Shown here: positions 1-12,643 of the stretch, one piece after another
Numbering within the stretch: the first letter of the stretch is position 1
Layout of the letters: the number at the start of each line of letters is the position of its first letter
Assembly (NCBI GenBank): GCA_013298075.1
Contig: JAAFJG010000015.1
Span: 1-64,000, forward strand
DNA length: 64,000 nucleotides
Source of the DNA: Cytophagales bacterium
Lineage (GTDB): Bacteria > Bacteroidota > Bacteroidia > Cytophagales > Microscillaceae
Direction of reading: 5' to 3'
The notes under the pieces: model-generated
The model's database searches: none
What the model saw: the letters and a program-made list of their open reading frames with translations, nothing else
What the model was told of the DNA's origin: nothing
Program-made: the position numbers and the translations under genes

Positions 1-28
1 CAATTATCCATCAAAAAAAAAAAAAAAA

Positions 29-850
29 ATGAAAAAAAGTGTTGTTTTTGTGTTCCTTTGTTTGTTTTTTAGCTCATTTATAGGTGAAAAAAATTATCGC
101 TATATCAAAAATGATATTTTTGGTAAAAGTGAACATATAGAATATGTGGTCAGTTTTGGATTTTTGAATGCAGGAAGTGCTAGGGTAGATGTGAGTAACA
201 AACATTTTTTATTAAATAATAGAATTTGTTATAAAATTGATGTATTAGGACGCACTACGGGCATTGGCGGAGGTATTGTGCGTGTGGAAGATACTTGGCG
301 CACGTATTTAGATACGGCTGCTTTTGTTTCGCATCGATCATTTAGACATGTAGAAGAAGGAAGTTATAGGCGAGAAGAATTGACCGATTTTAATCACGTT
401 ACTAAAAAAGGGGTGATGAAATTTGAAGAATATGGCGAAAAAGACCCTGTGAGTAAACGTAAAAAAGGCAAAAAAGATTTTATAATTCCTGATAATGTGC
501 AAGATATGGTGAGTGGTTATTATTATTTGCGTACTTTAAATTTTGATAAAATGAAGATGGACGAAATTGTAATCGTATCAGGAATGTTAGAAGATAAAAA
601 TTATGATTTAAAAATCAAATATAAAGGAAAAGATGTGATTAGAACAAAATTTGGAAAAATAAATGCCCACAAAATTGTTCCTATTATGCCTGAAAATCAA
701 ATGTTTAGTGGTGAAAATTCGGTGCGTTTTTGGGTTTCTGATGATAAAAATCGTGTTCCTGTGCGTGTAGAAGCAGATATGTTTATTGGAAAAATTGTAG
801 TTGAATTAAAAAATTATGCTCACCTAAAACATAAATTTAATTTTAAATAA
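29..850 (+). CDS. DUF3108 family exported protein
   Basis: 273 residues. The N-terminus is a signal peptide: two lysines, then a hydrophobic run ending near residue 19. The following body (YVVSFGFLNAGSARVDV, then a GRTTGIGG segment and a VEDTWRTYLD segment) matches the DUF3108 family as I know it from Bacteroidota, periplasmic or envelope proteins of unknown function with a beta-rich fold. A charged KRKKGKKD loop sits near residue 150. A poly-A run lies directly before the ATG at 29. The gene converges on rpoC and the two share the hairpin at 887-939. The family call rests on pattern recognition only and no function is claimed. Confidence 0.75.
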   Translation: MKKSVVFVFLCLFFSSFIGEKNYRYIKNDIFGKSEHIEYVVSFGFLNAGSARVDVSNKHFLLNNRICYKIDVLGRTTGIGGGIVRVEDTWRTYLDTAAFVSHRSFRHVEEGSYRREELTDFNHVTKKGVMKFEEYGEKDPVSKRKKGKKDFIIPDNVQDMVSGYYYLRTLNFDKMKMDEIVIVSGMLEDKNYDLKIKYKGKDVIRTKFGKINAHKIVPIMPENQMFSGENSVRFWVSDDKNRVPVRVEADMFIGKIVVELKNYAHLKHKFNFK

Positions 851-886
851 ATTTTTATAGCCCTTACTTTAACGCGATTTCTGATA

Positions 887-939
887 AAATAAAAATTCTA
901 TCTCAAAAAAATATTTTTTTTAAGATAGAATTTTTATTT
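887..939. terminator. Bidirectional terminator between the DUF3108 gene and rpoC
   Basis: A perfect 17-bp stem, 887-903 against 923-939 (AAATAAAAATTCTATCT and its complement), sits between the two convergent stop codons at 850 and 962. The stem base is A/T-rich on both sides, so either strand gives a hairpin with a U-rich 3' side, and the A7/T8 stretch inside the loop can extend the stem. It is the only strong structure in the gap and is placed to end both transcripts. Confidence 0.8.
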
Positions 940-961
940 ATTATTTAGAAAACCAAACTAT

Positions 962-3900
962 TTACACGAGTACTTTGTCTTTTTTACTTACTACACGTTT
1001 AAATTCTTCGGAAGTCATATTTTCATCTCCTTCCGCTTGCGGACCTACTTCAATTTTTTCGTAGGCTCTCAAACCTGTACCTGCTGGAATTAAATGCCCA
1101 ACAATTACGTTTTCTTTCAATCCTAACAAATAATCGATTTTACCTGCAATAGCCGCTTCACTTAATACTTTGGTCGTTTCTTGGAACGAAGCCGCAGAAA
1201 TAAAGCTACTTGTACCTAAAGAAGATTGTGTAATACCTTGCAAAATCGGTCTCGAAACCGCAGGTTGTGCATCTCTTACTTTAGCAATTTTCATATCTCT
1301 ACGTTTCAAAGAAGAATTTTCATCTCTTAATTGACGTGCATTAACGATTTGCCCTGGTTTCAAGTTTTTAGATTCACCTGCATCAACCACTACTTTCAAA
1401 TTAAGCATTGAGTCGTTTTCTTTACGGAAAATAAATCTATCTACTGATTGTCCTGGTAAGAAACTTGTATCACCCGGCTCAACGATTTCCACTTTTTGCA
1501 TCATTTGTCTAACAATACATTCGATGTGTTTATCATTGATTTTTACCCCTTGCAAACGATAAACTTCTTGAATTTCGTTTACTAAATATTCTTGCACCGC
1601 AGTTGGTCCTTTGATTGCTAAAATATCTGAAGGCGTAATTGCACCATCAGAAAGTGCTTCTCCTGCACGTATAAAGTCATTTTGTTGTACCAAGATATGT
1701 TTTGACAAATTGATCATATAACGTTTTTCGACTGCACCATCTTTTGAACGTACAAATATTTCACGACTACCACGTTTGATTTCGCCATATTCTACTTCTC
1801 CATCAATTTCACTTACAACCGCTGGATTAGAAGGATTACGCGCTTCGAATAATTCTGTAACACGTGGCAAACCTCCCGTAATATCTCTATTTTTACCCAT
1901 AATACGTGGGATTTTTGCTAAGATTTTACCAATATTGATGACCTCATTATTAGTTACAATAATACGCGCACCTGAAGGCAAATTGTATGATTTTTCGATT
2001 TCATCACCTTGGTCAATTACGATAGAAGGATTTTTAGTTTTATCTTTGGTTTCGGTAATTACCGTATCTTTGTGTCCTGTTTGAAGATCGGATTCAACTT
2101 TACAGTTAATACCTTCTTCGATAGACCTAAATTTAGCAATACCCGCCACCTCTGAGACCATAACGGCGTTAAAAGGATCCCATTCACAAAGCAAATCACC
2201 TTTTTTCACGTCTTGTCCATCTTTTACACGCAAATATGAACCATAAGGAACACGAGTGGTCATATATACTTTTTTACCATCGGCTGAAGTAATACGTACT
2301 TCACCTGAACGGCTGACAACAATATCAGTAGTTTTGCCTTCATTATCCGCCCCTTCTACCAATCTTACTTCATCTAAACGCAATTTTCCTTCGTATTTAG
2401 AGCGAATAGTTGCATCTGCTGCTAAGTTTTGAGCCACCCCACCTACGTGGAATGTACGCAAAGTTAATTGAGTACCCGGTTCACCAATAGATTGTGCAGC
2501 AATAACGCCCACCGCTTCTCCAATGTGCGACATTCTACCTGTTGCCAAGTTGCGTCCATAACATTTAGAACAAGTTCCTACTTTGGTTTCACAAGTCAAT
2601 ACTGAACGTATTTCAACGCTTTCGATTCCAGCATCTTCAATCAGTTGTGCAAAATCTTCTGTAATTTCTTCTCCTGCTTCTACTAAAACATCATCACTTA
2701 CAGGATGCAAAACATCATGCACCGTTACACGTCCTAAAATACGTTCTTTCAACGGCTCGACAATATCCTCATTTTCTTTCAAAGCCATAATTGAAATACC
2801 TCTTAAAGTACCACAATCTTCTTCATTGACGATTACATCTTGAGCCACATCAACTAAACGACGTGTCAAATAACCCGCATCGGCTGTTTTTAAGGCAGTA
2901 TCTGCCAAACCTTTACGCGCTCCGTGTGTAGAAATAAAATATTCTAATACATCAAGTCCTTCTTTAAAGTTTGATAAAATTGGATTTTCGATGATTTCAC
3001 CTACCGAACCTTGTAAGTTCTTTTGAGGTTTTGCCATCAAACCACGCATTCCACCTAACTGACGAATTTGTTCTTTCGAACCACGCGCTCCTGAGTCCAT
3101 CATCATATAGATAGGATTAAATCCTTGTCTATCATTTTTGAGTTGGTTCAAAAGTACCTCTGTAATTCTTGAATTTGTTTTTGTCCAAATATCAATTACC
3201 TGATTATATCTTTCATTTTCAGTAATAAAGCCCATGTCATAGCTTTCTCTTACGGTTTCTACTTTGATTTTTGCTTCTTTTACCAAGCCATCTTTTTCTT
3301 CAGGCACCATTACGTCACCCAAACCAATAGACAAACCACCTCTGAAAGCCGTTTGGAAACCTAAATATTTAATATCATCTAAGAAAGTAGCCGTTTTTGT
3401 ATTTCCAGCAATTTTGAAAATTTTCGCAATGATAATTTGCAATTTTTTCTTAGTTAATAATTCATTGATATAACCTACTTCTTCAGGTACAAATTTGTTA
3501 AAAAGTACACGACCAGCCACAGTTTCAATCAATTCTTCTTTTTTAGTTCCGTCCGCTTGTCTTACAGGCACTCTTACTTTGATATATGCGTGTTTTGATA
3601 ATCTTTTTTCATTGATTGCCAAAATAACTTCTTCAGGTCCGTAATAATTTTTATTTTCTCCTAATTCAGGATTTTCAGGCGTACCTCTTCTTCCCAAAGT
3701 TGAATAATACAAACCCAAAACCATATCTTGTGAAGGCACAGTAACAGGCGCACCATTCGCAGGATTCAAAATATTATGAGCAGATAACATCAAAATTGAG
3801 GCTTCTAATACGGCTGCATGTCCCAAAGGAACGTGAACCGCCATTTGATCGCCATCAAAATCGGCATTAAACGCCGTACAAGTCAAAGGATGTAATTGTA

Positions 3901-5302
3901 TTGCTTTTCCTTCTATCAATTTTGGTTGAAAAGCTTGAATACCCAAACGGTGAAGTGTTGGCGCTCTATTCAATAATACAGGGTGTCCTTTTAATACATT
4001 TTCTAAAATATCCCAAACAACAGGGTCTTTTCTATCTACAATTTTTTTAGCAGATTTTACTGTTTTAACAATTCCTCTTTCCATCAATTTACGAATGATA
4101 AAAGGTTTGAACAACTCAGCAGCCATTTGTTTTGGTAATCCGCACTCGTGCAGTTTCAATTCAGGTCCTACCACAATTACAGAACGTCCCGAATAATCTA
4201 CCCTTTTTCCTAATAAATTTTGGCGGAAACGTCCTTGTTTTCCTTTCAACATATCAGAAAGAGATTTTAAGGCTCTATTTCCATCGGCACGAACTGCATT
4301 TACTTTACGCGAGTTATCGAACAATGAATCAACGGCTTCTTGTAACATACGTTTTTCATTACGTAAAATTACTTCAGGGGCTTTGATTTCGATTAAACGT
4401 TTTAAACGATTATTACGAATAATTACTCTGCGATACAAATCGTTCAAATCGGAAGTAGCAAAACGACCACCATCTAAAGGCACCAAAGGGCGTAATTCTG
4501 GTGGAATTACAGGCACCATTCTGATAATCATCCATTCAGGTTTATTTTCGATTTTGCCCGGTTTGTTTTCTTCTCTTCCTTTTGATGCTCTGAATGCTTC
4601 TACGACTCTCAAACGTTTCAAAGCTTCGGCTTTTCTTTGTTGGGATTTATCGATAGAGGCAGTATTTCTTAGTTCGTATGAAAGTTCATCTAAATTAGTA
4701 GCACGAAGTAACATTTCTAATGCTTCGGCTCCCATTTTTGCGATAAATTTATCAGGATTAGAATCTTCTAAACCTTGATTTCCTTGCGGTAATTTATCTA
4801 ATATATCTACATATTGGTCTTCTGTCAAAAAGTCTAATTTGGCTGCGCCTTCTCCTTTTCCAACTTGGACAACAATATATCTTTCGTAATAAATAATTTG
4901 GTCTAATTTTTTAGATGGTAATCCTAATAAATATCCAATTTTATTAGGCAAAGAGCGAAAATACCAAATATGCGCCACAGGAACGACTAATTCAATATAG
5001 CCCATTCTTTCACGTCTTACTTTTTTTTCCGTAACTTCTACACCACATCTATCACAGACAATACCCTTGTAACGAATGCGTTTGTATTTACCACAATGAC
5101 ATTCCCAATCTTTTACTGGACCGAAAGTTTTTTCACAAAATAGACCATTCATTTCAGGTTTATAAGTGCGGTAATTGATTGTTTCAGGCAATGTAACTTC
5201 TCCTCTTGCATTATCTTTGATAGATTCTGGAGAGGCTAAACTAATGGTAATAGTACGAAATTCGTTATCAAACTTCTTATTTTTTTTATTATTAAGAGCC
5301 AT
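962..5302 (-). CDS. rpoC: DNA-directed RNA polymerase subunit beta'
   Basis: 1446 residues, full length for Bacteroidota. It forms the beta' half of the core polymerase. The N-terminal zinc ribbon has Cys68, Cys70, Cys83 and Cys86; the catalytic NADFDGDQM loop that binds the active-site magnesium is at about 479-487; a second zinc site ([11 protein letters not shown]) is near residue 860. The C-terminus carries the usual [15 protein letters not shown] segment. It is the last gene of the rplKAJL-rpoBC block, 131 bp after rpoB, and ends at the bidirectional hairpin at 887-939. ATG at 5302 is the natural start ([15 protein letters not shown]). Confidence 0.99.
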   Translation of the reverse strand: MALNNKKNKKFDNEFRTITISLASPESIKDNARGEVTLPETINYRTYKPEMNGLFCEKTFGPVKDWECHCGKYKRIRYKGIVCDRCGVEVTEKKVRRERMGYIELVVPVAHIWYFRSLPNKIGYLLGLPSKKLDQIIYYERYIVVQVGKGEGAAKLDFLTEDQYVDILDKLPQGNQGLEDSNPDKFIAKMGAEALEMLLRATNLDELSYELRNTASIDKSQQRKAEALKRLRVVEAFRASKGREENKPGKIENKPEWMIIRMVPVIPPELRPLVPLDGGRFATSDLNDLYRRVIIRNNRLKRLIEIKAPEVILRNEKRMLQEAVDSLFDNSRKVNAVRADGNRALKSLSDMLKGKQGRFRQNLLGKRVDYSGRSVIVVGPELKLHECGLPKQMAAELFKPFIIRKLMERGIVKTVKSAKKIVDRKDPVVWDILENVLKGHPVLLNRAPTLHRLGIQAFQPKLIEGKAIQLHPLTCTAFNADFDGDQMAVHVPLGHAAVLEASILMLSAHNILNPANGAPVTVPSQDMVLGLYYSTLGRRGTPENPELGENKNYYGPEEVILAINEKRLSKHAYIKVRVPVRQADGTKKEELIETVAGRVLFNKFVPEEVGYINELLTKKKLQIIIAKIFKIAGNTKTATFLDDIKYLGFQTAFRGGLSIGLGDVMVPEEKDGLVKEAKIKVETVRESYDMGFITENERYNQVIDIWTKTNSRITEVLLNQLKNDRQGFNPIYMMMDSGARGSKEQIRQLGGMRGLMAKPQKNLQGSVGEIIENPILSNFKEGLDVLEYFISTHGARKGLADTALKTADAGYLTRRLVDVAQDVIVNEEDCGTLRGISIMALKENEDIVEPLKERILGRVTVHDVLHPVSDDVLVEAGEEITEDFAQLIEDAGIESVEIRSVLTCETKVGTCSKCYGRNLATGRMSHIGEAVGVIAAQSIGEPGTQLTLRTFHVGGVAQNLAADATIRSKYEGKLRLDEVRLVEGADNEGKTTDIVVSRSGEVRITSADGKKVYMTTRVPYGSYLRVKDGQDVKKGDLLCEWDPFNAVMVSEVAGIAKFRSIEEGINCKVESDLQTGHKDTVITETKDKTKNPSIVIDQGDEIEKSYNLPSGARIIVTNNEVINIGKILAKIPRIMGKNRDITGGLPRVTELFEARNPSNPAVVSEIDGEVEYGEIKRGSREIFVRSKDGAVEKRYMINLSKHILVQQNDFIRAGEALSDGAITPSDILAIKGPTAVQEYLVNEIQEVYRLQGVKINDKHIECIVRQMMQKVEIVEPGDTSFLPGQSVDRFIFRKENDSMLNLKVVVDAGESKNLKPGQIVNARQLRDENSSLKRRDMKIAKVRDAQPAVSRPILQGITQSSLGTSSFISAASFQETTKVLSEAAIAGKIDYLLGLKENVIVGHLIPAGTGLRAYEKIEVGPQAEGDENMTSEEFKRVVSKKDKVLV

Positions 5303-5433
5303 TACGATATTTGTTAAATTTTTTTTTAATTAAATAAACCTAAAAATAAAATTGTATTTTTTACAATTTTTAGTTAGTAATTATTTGTGTATTAAACCAA
5401 ACAATTACTAACTATTTTATAATTAGCTTTCCG

Positions 5434-8400
5434 TTATTCGAGTGTGATTTCCAAAGCCAAACCACGCAATTCGTGTATCAATACATTAAATGATTCAGGA
5501 ATTCCTGGTGTAGGTATATTTGCACCTCTTACAATAGCTTCATAAGCTTTTGCACGTCCCATTACATCATCAGATTTCACTGTTAAGATTTCTTGTAATA
5601 CATTAGCCGCCCCAAAAGCCTCTAACGCCCACACTTCCATCTCTCCAAAACGCTGTCCACCGAATTGTGCTTTCCCTCCCAATGGTTGTTGAGTGATTAA
5701 AGAATAAGGTCCGATAGATCTTGCGTGCATTTTATCATCAACTAAGTGTCCTAGTTTCAACATATAAATAACACCTACCGTAACAGGTTGCTCAAATTGT
5801 TGTCCAGTCAAACCATCATATAAATAAGTACGTCCATATTCAGGAATACCTGCTTCTATTAGTTCTTTTTTTACATCTAATTGTGTTGCTCCGTCAAAAA
5901 TTGGTGTGGCATATTTTCGTCCTAATTTTAAACCTGCCCAGCCTAAAATTGTTTCATAAATTTGCCCTAAATTCATACGAGAAGGTACACCCAAAGGATT
6001 TAAAACTATATCCATTGGCGTTCCATCTGGCAAAAACGGCATATCTTCAGGAGATACAATTCTTGCTACGACCCCTTTATTTCCATGACGACCTGCCATT
6101 TTATCACCTACTTGCAATTTACGTTTTTTGGCTACATAAACTTTCGCTAACTGCACAATTCCTGTTGGTAATTCATCACCTACTTCTTTGGCATATCTTT
6201 CACGTTTGAAAGCACCAGATATTTCATTGCGACGGCGATTATAATTTTTAACCAAAAGAACTACCAATTTATTTAAACGTTCATTATCTGTCACTTTTTC
6301 GAAATTAAGATTGATTAAAACGTTTACTTCTTCTGGCACTACATAAGAAGTTTCATCAGAATATGGATCTTTTTCAGGGAATAATGACCTTACAACTATG
6401 TCATAAGAAAATTTAACTCCTTTTCCAATCCACTCACGATTAGGCTCAAATTTATGTTTTAAAACCAAACAAGATTGTCCCTCTAATAAATCTACCATTT
6501 TTTCAATCATTCTCAAACGAATGGCTGTTAATTTTTTGGCATATTCAACAGTTAAAACTTTTAGTTCTTGTTTTGCTTTTTCTCTCAAATCTTTATCTCT
6601 TTTCGGTCTTGAGAAAAGTTTTGTTTCTATCACCACTCCACGCAAAGACGCAGGAGCTCGCATAGAAGCATCTTTTACGTCGCCTGCTTTGTCTCCAAAA
6701 ATGGCACGCAACAATTTTTCTTCAGGCGTAGGGTCAGTTTCTCCTTTGGGAGTAATTTTTCCTACTAAAATATCGCCTTCACGTACAAAAGTACCTTCTT
6801 GGACGATACCATTTTCATCTAAATATTTGATTGCTTCCTCACTTACGTTTGGAATTTCGGAAGTTAATTCTTCTTCTCCACGTTTTGTATCTCTTACTTC
6901 AGTTTCAAATTCTTCGATGTGAATAGAGGTAAAAATATCATTTCTTACTACTTTTTCAGAAATTACAATCGCATCTTCAAAATTATATCCCTGCCAAGGC
7001 ATAAATGCTACTTGTAAATTGGCACCAAGTGCTAATTCACCATTTTCAGTGGCATACCCTTCGCATAAAACATCACCTTTTTTAACCATTTGTCCTTTTC
7101 TAACAATAGGACGAAGATTGATACAAGTATCTTGATTGGTACGTCTAAATTTAATTAGTTCGTAAGTTCTGACATCATCATCAAAAGAAGTAGCCCGAAA
7201 ATCATCATCATATTCATAATCTAATGTGATTTTTTTAGCATCTACATATATAACTTGTCCATCGTATTCAGCAATAATCAAAGAACGAGAATCAATCGCC
7301 AAACGTCCTTCCAAACCTGTACCTACAATAGGCGCGCGTGGTCTTAATAAAGGAACAGCCTGACGTTGCATATTCGAACCCATTAATGCTCTATTCGCAT
7401 CATCATGCTCTAAGAAAGGAATCAAAGACGCAGCCACAGAAACGATTTGATTAGGGGCAATGTCCATATATTGAACTTCCTCTGGCAATGCCAACGGAAA
7501 ATCACCCTCAAAACGAGCCTTTACTCTTTCTTGTAAAAAAACTCCATCTTTACTAAGCAGAACGTTTGCTTGCGCAATTTGTTTTCCATCTTCTTCTTCA
7601 GCAGTCAAATATATTAAATTTGTGGTTGCTTTTCCGTCTTTTACTTCGCGATAAGGCGTTTCAATAAAGCCCATTCCATTCACTTTTGCGTGAACGCAAA
7701 GCGATGAAATCAAACCAATATTAGGTCCTTCGGGAGTTTCAATCGTACACAAACGACCATAATGGGTATAATGCACATCTCGCACCTCAAAACCTGCTCT
7801 TTCTCTCGATAAACCACCAGGTCCTAAAGCTGACATACGTCTTTTATGCGTAATTTCAGCCAAAGGATTTGTTTGATCCATAAATTGAGAAAGTTGATTT
7901 GTGCCAAAAAATGAGTTAATAACAGACGATAAAGTCCTTGCATTAATCAAATCTACGGGCTTAAAATCTTCATTATCACGCACATTCATACGCTCTTTGA
8001 TAGTACGAGCCATACGAGCCAAACCGATGCCAAATTGTGTGTAAAGTTGTTCACCCACAGTGCGCACTCTACGATTACTCAAATGGTCAATATCATCAAC
8101 GACAGCGTTTGAATTAGCTAATTTAATCAAATATTTTACGATTTCGACCATATCATTTTTAGTCAAAACCCTTACTTGATCCACATCAGAAGTCAATTTT
8201 TTATTGATACGATAGCGACCTACTTCGCCCAAATCGTATCTTTTATCACTGAAAAATAAACTTTGTATCAATTCTTTAGCAGTTTGCTCATCGGGCGCTT
8301 CTGCATTTCTTAATTGACGATAAATATCTTCCAAAGCATCTTTTTCAGAGTTTGATTTATCTTTTTGTAATGTATTATAAATGATAGAATAATCGTTGGC

Positions 8401-9303
8401 TACTTCTCCAATTCTGTGTAAAATAATCGTTTCTACACCTGATTGCAAAATAGTGGCAATATCTCCCTCACTAATAATCGAATCACGCTCTAATAATACT
8501 TCGCTACGTTCTACCGAAACCACTTCACCAGTATCTTCATCAACAAAATCTTCTGCCCAAGTTTTTAACACTCTTGCAGCCAATTTTCTACCGATAGCAT
8601 TACGCAAATTATCAGGCGTAGCAACTAAATCTTCAGATAATTCAAAAAGTCCTAAAATATCTTTGTCCAAACCATACCCAATTACACGCAAAAGAGTAGT
8701 TACAGGAAATTTCTTTTTTCGGTCAATATAGGCAAACATAACATTGTTTACATCGGTTGTAAACTCAATCCAAGAGCCTTTAAAAGGAATAATTCTTGCA
8801 GAATATAATTTTGTTCCGTTGGTATGTTTGCTCTGAGCAAAAAACACACCAGGAGAACGGTGTAATTGTGAAACGACCACCCTTTCTGCTCCATTGATAA
8901 CAAAAGAGGCTTTTCCAGTCATATAAGGAATATTACCTAAAAAAACTTCTTGCTCTATTACTTGTGGTGCATCAGAATCTTCATCTTTACTTGTTAAGCA
9001 AAGTTTTGCTTTCAAAGGCACAGAATAAGTAAGACCTCTTTCTATACATTCATCAACCGAATATTTAGGTGGATCGATAGAATAATCAATAAAATCTAAT
9101 AAAAAGTTTTCCCTTGAATCTCCAATAGGAAAGTTCTCTTTAAAGACTTTGAAAAGTCCCTCGTTTTCGCGTTTTTCTGCGGGAGTATTAATTTGAAGAA
9201 AATCTTTGAAAGATTGTAATTGAATATCCAAAAAATCAGGATAATCTACAATTTTTTGAACTCTTGCAAAATTAATACGACCATTTTTATCTTTTGCTTG
9301 CAT
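5434..9303 (-). CDS. rpoB: DNA-directed RNA polymerase subunit beta
   Basis: 1289 residues, full length. Diagnostic segments include the rifampicin-pocket region ([20 protein letters not shown]), the [13 protein letters not shown] segment near the active site, and the C-terminal [16 protein letters not shown] clamp-binding region. The rifampicin cluster residues appear wild type: [10 protein letters not shown] and [13 protein letters not shown] are all present. It lies 307 bp after rplL, a gap holding an RNA hairpin, and 131 bp before rpoC. Confidence 0.99.
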   Translation of the reverse strand: MQAKDKNGRINFARVQKIVDYPDFLDIQLQSFKDFLQINTPAEKRENEGLFKVFKENFPIGDSRENFLLDFIDYSIDPPKYSVDECIERGLTYSVPLKAKLCLTSKDEDSDAPQVIEQEVFLGNIPYMTGKASFVINGAERVVVSQLHRSPGVFFAQSKHTNGTKLYSARIIPFKGSWIEFTTDVNNVMFAYIDRKKKFPVTTLLRVIGYGLDKDILGLFELSEDLVATPDNLRNAIGRKLAARVLKTWAEDFVDEDTGEVVSVERSEVLLERDSIISEGDIATILQSGVETIILHRIGEVANDYSIIYNTLQKDKSNSEKDALEDIYRQLRNAEAPDEQTAKELIQSLFFSDKRYDLGEVGRYRINKKLTSDVDQVRVLTKNDMVEIVKYLIKLANSNAVVDDIDHLSNRRVRTVGEQLYTQFGIGLARMARTIKERMNVRDNEDFKPVDLINARTLSSVINSFFGTNQLSQFMDQTNPLAEITHKRRMSALGPGGLSRERAGFEVRDVHYTHYGRLCTIETPEGPNIGLISSLCVHAKVNGMGFIETPYREVKDGKATTNLIYLTAEEEDGKQIAQANVLLSKDGVFLQERVKARFEGDFPLALPEEVQYMDIAPNQIVSVAASLIPFLEHDDANRALMGSNMQRQAVPLLRPRAPIVGTGLEGRLAIDSRSLIIAEYDGQVIYVDAKKITLDYEYDDDFRATSFDDDVRTYELIKFRRTNQDTCINLRPIVRKGQMVKKGDVLCEGYATENGELALGANLQVAFMPWQGYNFEDAIVISEKVVRNDIFTSIHIEEFETEVRDTKRGEEELTSEIPNVSEEAIKYLDENGIVQEGTFVREGDILVGKITPKGETDPTPEEKLLRAIFGDKAGDVKDASMRAPASLRGVVIETKLFSRPKRDKDLREKAKQELKVLTVEYAKKLTAIRLRMIEKMVDLLEGQSCLVLKHKFEPNREWIGKGVKFSYDIVVRSLFPEKDPYSDETSYVVPEEVNVLINLNFEKVTDNERLNKLVVLLVKNYNRRRNEISGAFKRERYAKEVGDELPTGIVQLAKVYVAKKRKLQVGDKMAGRHGNKGVVARIVSPEDMPFLPDGTPMDIVLNPLGVPSRMNLGQIYETILGWAGLKLGRKYATPIFDGATQLDVKKELIEAGIPEYGRTYLYDGLTGQQFEQPVTVGVIYMLKLGHLVDDKMHARSIGPYSLITQQPLGGKAQFGGQRFGEMEVWALEAFGAANVLQEILTVKSDDVMGRAKAYEAIVRGANIPTPGIPESFNVLIHELRGLALEITLE

Positions 9304-9411
9304 AATTTAGAAATATGACGCTTTTATTATTATTTTTAATTTATTATAATCTCTTATTTTTGAAAAAGAGAATTGTTTAGTCTTTGTATATCATCAATAA
9401 AATAAAGAAAA

Positions 9412-9459
9412 TAAATGGCAATAGACCTAATTTTATGTAAATTAGGTCATTGCCATTTA
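9412..9459 (-). promoter_or_regulatory. RNA hairpin in the rplL-rpoB spacer
   Basis: A strong stem (about 21 bp with one bulged base at 9423) formed by 9412-9433 and 9439-9459, with a loop of about 5 nt. It lies roughly mid-way in the 307-bp rplL-rpoB gap. In other bacteria this spacer holds an attenuator or RNase III site that sets the ratio of ribosomal protein to polymerase mRNA; a similar role here is inferred from position. On the minus strand the stem is not followed by a long T tract, so a complete terminator is unlikely. Confidence 0.6.
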
Positions 9460-9610
9460 AAAAAACTATTTTAACAAAATCAATATGAATTGAAACATTG
9501 TGCAAAATTTGAATTAAGTATAAAATTTTAAAAACAAACCAATTTACTTTTACTTTATGAAGTAACATAACTAACCAAAATTAGTTAGTAAATAGGCGAG
9601 CAGTCAAAAA

Positions 9611-9988
9611 TTACTTAACTTCTACTTCTGCTCCAGCATCTTCTAATTGTTTTTTTAATGCGTCAGCCTCGTCTTTAGCTACGCCTTCTTTCAAAGGTTT
9701 TGGAGCTGCATCTACTAAGTCTTTCGCTTCTTTCAAACCTAAACCAGTTAAATCTTTTACTAATTTAACGATTTGTAATTTTTGAGCGCCAGCGCTTTTT
9801 AAGATAACATCAAAAGACGTTTTTTCAGCTACCACAGGTGCATCACCAGCAGAAGGACCAGAAGCAACCGCTACCGCCGCCGCAGCAGGTTCGATACCAT
9901 GCTCATCTTTTAAGATTGTTAATAACTCGTTTACTTCTTTCAAAGACAAGTTTACGATTTGTTCCGCAAAAGCTTTTAAATCTGCCAT
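9611..9988 (-). CDS. rplL: 50S ribosomal protein L7/L12
   Basis: 125 residues, the normal size. The N-terminal dimerisation domain ([18 protein letters not shown]) is followed by an alanine/valine-rich hinge at about 36-55 and the factor-binding C-terminal domain with [12 protein letters not shown]. It forms the ribosomal stalk with L10 and recruits translational GTPases. It lies 140 bp downstream of rplJ in the same transcription direction. Confidence 0.98.
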   Translation of the reverse strand: MADLKAFAEQIVNLSLKEVNELLTILKDEHGIEPAAAAVAVASGPSAGDAPVVAEKTSFDVILKSAGAQKLQIVKLVKDLTGLGLKEAKDLVDAAPKPLKEGVAKDEADALKKQLEDAGAEVEVK

Positions 9989-10128
9989 TGTATTATAAAG
10001 TTTAAAAATTCGGAGATAAATAAATTAAAAATATTTAAGTTACAAGCTGTTATTTCAAACAACTTTTATAAGTAATAAAAACCAATCACTATTTATAAAT
10101 AATAAAAAGTGAGGCAGAAAAACTTTAC

Positions 10129-10659
10129 TTACGATTTTATTTCTTCTAATGTTTTGAATACACCTGCTATTTTGCTACTGCTACTTTGTAGTGCAGATGC
10201 CAAACTTTTGCCCGGTGATTGGATAGTACCTAATAATTGAGCAATCATTTCTAAACGAGATTTTACTTTTGATAAAGTTTCCAAAGATTCTTCACCAATA
10301 AATAAAGACCCATCAATAGATGCACCTTTTAACAAAGGTTTTTTATTGCCTCCCTTGCGAAATTCTTGTAATAATTTGGCTGGGATATTACCTGCTTCAT
10401 TTGTAAGCATTACTCCTGAAAAGCCTTTTAAGGCAGTTTCATTGAATGGAGTGTAATCAGTACCCGTAGTTTCTAAGGCTTTCTTAATTAAAGAATTTTT
10501 TACTACTACATATTCAACGCCTTTATCAAAACACAAACGGCGAAAACGATTGGTATCGTTCACGCTCATGCCTGATGCATCAGCAATATAAAAAAATGTA
10601 TTATTTGCAAATTTTTCTTTTAATCTGTCAATAATGACCGCCTTTTCTTCTCTTGTCAT
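10129..10659 (-). CDS. rplJ: 50S ribosomal protein L10
   Basis: 176 residues. The N-terminus (TREEKAVIIDRLKEKF) and the RRLCFDKGVEYVVVKNSLIKKAL segment are typical of L10, which anchors the L7/L12 stalk to 23S rRNA. The C-terminal helices that bind L7/L12 dimers are present. The start lies 32 bp after rplA, so there is little room for the long L10 leader seen in some bacteria. Confidence 0.98.
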   Translation of the reverse strand: MTREEKAVIIDRLKEKFANNTFFYIADASGMSVNDTNRFRRLCFDKGVEYVVVKNSLIKKALETTGTDYTPFNETALKGFSGVMLTNEAGNIPAKLLQEFRKGGNKKPLLKGASIDGSLFIGEESLETLSKVKSRLEMIAQLLGTIQSPGKSLASALQSSSSKIAGVFKTLEEIKS

Positions 10660-10691
10660 TTCTTTTCCTTGTTTAAAAAAGGTGATAAAAA

Positions 10692-11390
10692 TTATAGACC
10701 TGGTACAGTGGACTTATCTACTTTTACAGAGGTACTCATTGTGCTTGACAAATGAATACTTTTGAAATAAGTACCTTTTGAGCTTGAGGGCTTCAATTTA
10801 ACCAAAGTCATTAACAATTCCATAATATTGGTTGTTAATTGCTCTGCTGTAAAAGAAACTTTCCCAATTCCAGCGTGAATGATACCAGTTTTATCAACTC
10901 TAAAGTCAATTTTACCAGCTTTTACTTCTTTCACTGCTGAAGCAACGTCCATTGTTACAGTTCCTGACTTAGGATTTGGCATTAAGCCTCTCGGACCTAA
11001 TATTTTTCCTAATTTACCCACTTTTGCCATTACTGTAGGCATAGTGATAATAACATCAACGTCTGTCCAACCTTTTTCAATTTTTTCGATAAAATCGTCC
11101 AAACCTACATAGTCAGCGCCAGCGTCTTTTGCATCTTGTTGTTTGTCAGGCGTACACAATACTAACACGCGTACTTCTTTTCCTGTTCCGTGTGGAAGAG
11201 CTACCGTACCACGCACCATTTGATCGGCTTTTCGTGGATCTACGCCCAATCTTACATCAACATCAACAGAAGAGTCAAATTTTGTAAAAGAAATTTCTTT
11301 TACGATTTTTGCTGCTTCTTCGAGTGTGTAAAGTTTTGAAGCGTCATATTTTTTCGCTGCTTCCTTTTGTTTTTTGGTTAATTTAGCCAT
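10692..11390 (-). CDS. rplA: 50S ribosomal protein L1
   Basis: 232 residues, full length. The signature [19 protein letters not shown] is intact. L1 forms the mobile stalk at the ribosomal E site and in many bacteria represses its own operon by binding the mRNA leader. It sits between rplK and rplJ in the canonical order. Confidence 0.99.
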   Translation of the reverse strand: MAKLTKKQKEAAKKYDASKLYTLEEAAKIVKEISFTKFDSSVDVDVRLGVDPRKADQMVRGTVALPHGTGKEVRVLVLCTPDKQQDAKDAGADYVGLDDFIEKIEKGWTDVDVIITMPTVMAKVGKLGKILGPRGLMPNPKSGTVTMDVASAVKEVKAGKIDFRVDKTGIIHAGIGKVSFTAEQLTTNIMELLMTLVKLKPSSSKGTYFKSIHLSSTMSTSVKVDKSTVPGL

Positions 11391-11476
11391 TTCAATCGGT
11401 ATTTAATTTGCATTTTATTGCAAACGAAATGAAAACCATTTTTAAATTTTAATAAATAAATAATTTTTTGTTATTA

Positions 11477-11914
11477 CTACTCCGAAGGTGCTGTACCTGT
11501 GATTTTGATACCCATACTTCTTGCTGTTCCAGCAATCAATAACATACCAGCTTCGACTGTAAAAGCATTCAAATCGGGCATTTTAGTTTCAGTAATAACT
11601 CTTACTTGATCCCACGTTACAGAACCTACTTTTTTACGGTTAGGCTCACCAGAACCACTTTTGATTTTTGCCGCCTCTAACAACAAATTTGCTGCGGGAG
11701 GAGTTTTGATAACAAATTCAAAAGATTTGTCCTTGTAATATGTAATTACAACGGGTAAAACGGTACCTATTTTGTCTTGCGTTCTTGCATTAAACTGCTT
11801 GCAAAACTCCATAATATTGACACCTTTACTACCCAATGCGGGACCAATTGGAGGTGCAGGATTAGCCTGACCGCCTTTTACTTGTAATTTTACAAATCCA
11901 CCTATTTCTCTCAT
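11477..11914 (-). CDS. rplK: 50S ribosomal protein L11
   Basis: 145 residues. The N-terminal domain with [20 protein letters not shown] and the C-terminal RNA-binding domain ([30 protein letters not shown], quoted here only as its landmark start and end) are complete. It binds the GTPase-associated centre of 23S rRNA. A 138-bp gap to nusG holds only a short AGCCT-TATT-AGGCT hairpin near 11950. Confidence 0.98.
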   Translation of the reverse strand: MREIGGFVKLQVKGGQANPAPPIGPALGSKGVNIMEFCKQFNARTQDKIGTVLPVVITYYKDKSFEFVIKTPPAANLLLEAAKIKSGSGEPNRKKVGSVTWDQVRVITETKMPDLNAFTVEAGMLLIAGTARSMGIKITGTAPSE

Positions 11915-12052
11915 GACGTTTTTTGTTGGCGTAATAAGGAGATAAAATAGCCTTATTAGGCTTGATTATATACTAAGTATTTTTTGAAATTTGGAAGCCT
12001 CTCAATATTTGATGCTCACTTCGAAACGCTGAAAGTCTTTCAAAAAATAAAC

Positions 12053-12628
12053 CTATTCAACTTTTGTAACTTGGGAATAATTTAACTCTAAAGGAGTATC
12101 GCGCCCAAAAATTTTAACTGTAACTTTTAACTTTTTCTTGTCTTCAAAAACTTCTTCCACAGTACCAATAAATCCATCAAAAGATTCATCAACTACTTTT
12201 ACTGCTTCGCCTACTACATAAGTATCTCCTGTTTCTGTAATTCCAGCAATATTTGCCTCATCAATATTATTTAAAATACGATTGACTTCGGCAGGTCTTA
12301 ATGGAATTGGTTTTTTTGAGGCTCCACTTTCGGCTCCCAAAAAACCTAACACACTCGGAATACTCATAATCACGGGAATAACTTCCACTTTACTTATATC
12401 AGCATTGATAAGAATATAGCCGGGAAAATTATTTTTTTCCCTTGCATATTTTTTACCATTTCTTACTTCAAAGTATTTGGTGGTAGGAATAAGTGCTTGA
12501 ATGATGTAGTCTTTCAAATTACGTTTTTCTACAGCCCTTTCTAAATGCCCTTGTACTACCTTTTCTTGCCCTGAAATTACTTTCACGACATACCATTTTA
12601 ATCCTACAGGTTGTTGTATTTGTTCCAT
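12053..12628 (-). CDS. nusG: Transcription termination/antitermination factor NusG
   Basis: 191 residues. The NGN domain begins at LKWYVVKVISGQEKVV and contains NFPGYILI. The C-terminal KOW domain is shown by GEAVKVVDESFDGFIGTVEEV. NusG binds the polymerase clamp and couples transcription to the ribosome. It follows secE by 15 bp, the usual arrangement. Confidence 0.98.
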   Translation of the reverse strand: MEQIQQPVGLKWYVVKVISGQEKVVQGHLERAVEKRNLKDYIIQALIPTTKYFEVRNGKKYAREKNNFPGYILINADISKVEVIPVIMSIPSVLGFLGAESGASKKPIPLRPAEVNRILNNIDEANIAGITETGDTYVVGEAVKVVDESFDGFIGTVEEVFEDKKKLKVTVKIFGRDTPLELNYSQVTKVE

Positions 12629-12643
12629 GATTTTATTTATTGA

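Noticed and set aside
9377-9568. 63-aa minus-strand frame between rplL and rpoB
   Set aside because: It runs through the RNA hairpin at 9412-9459, has no recognisable content and biased low-complexity composition; the spacer is better explained as regulatory.
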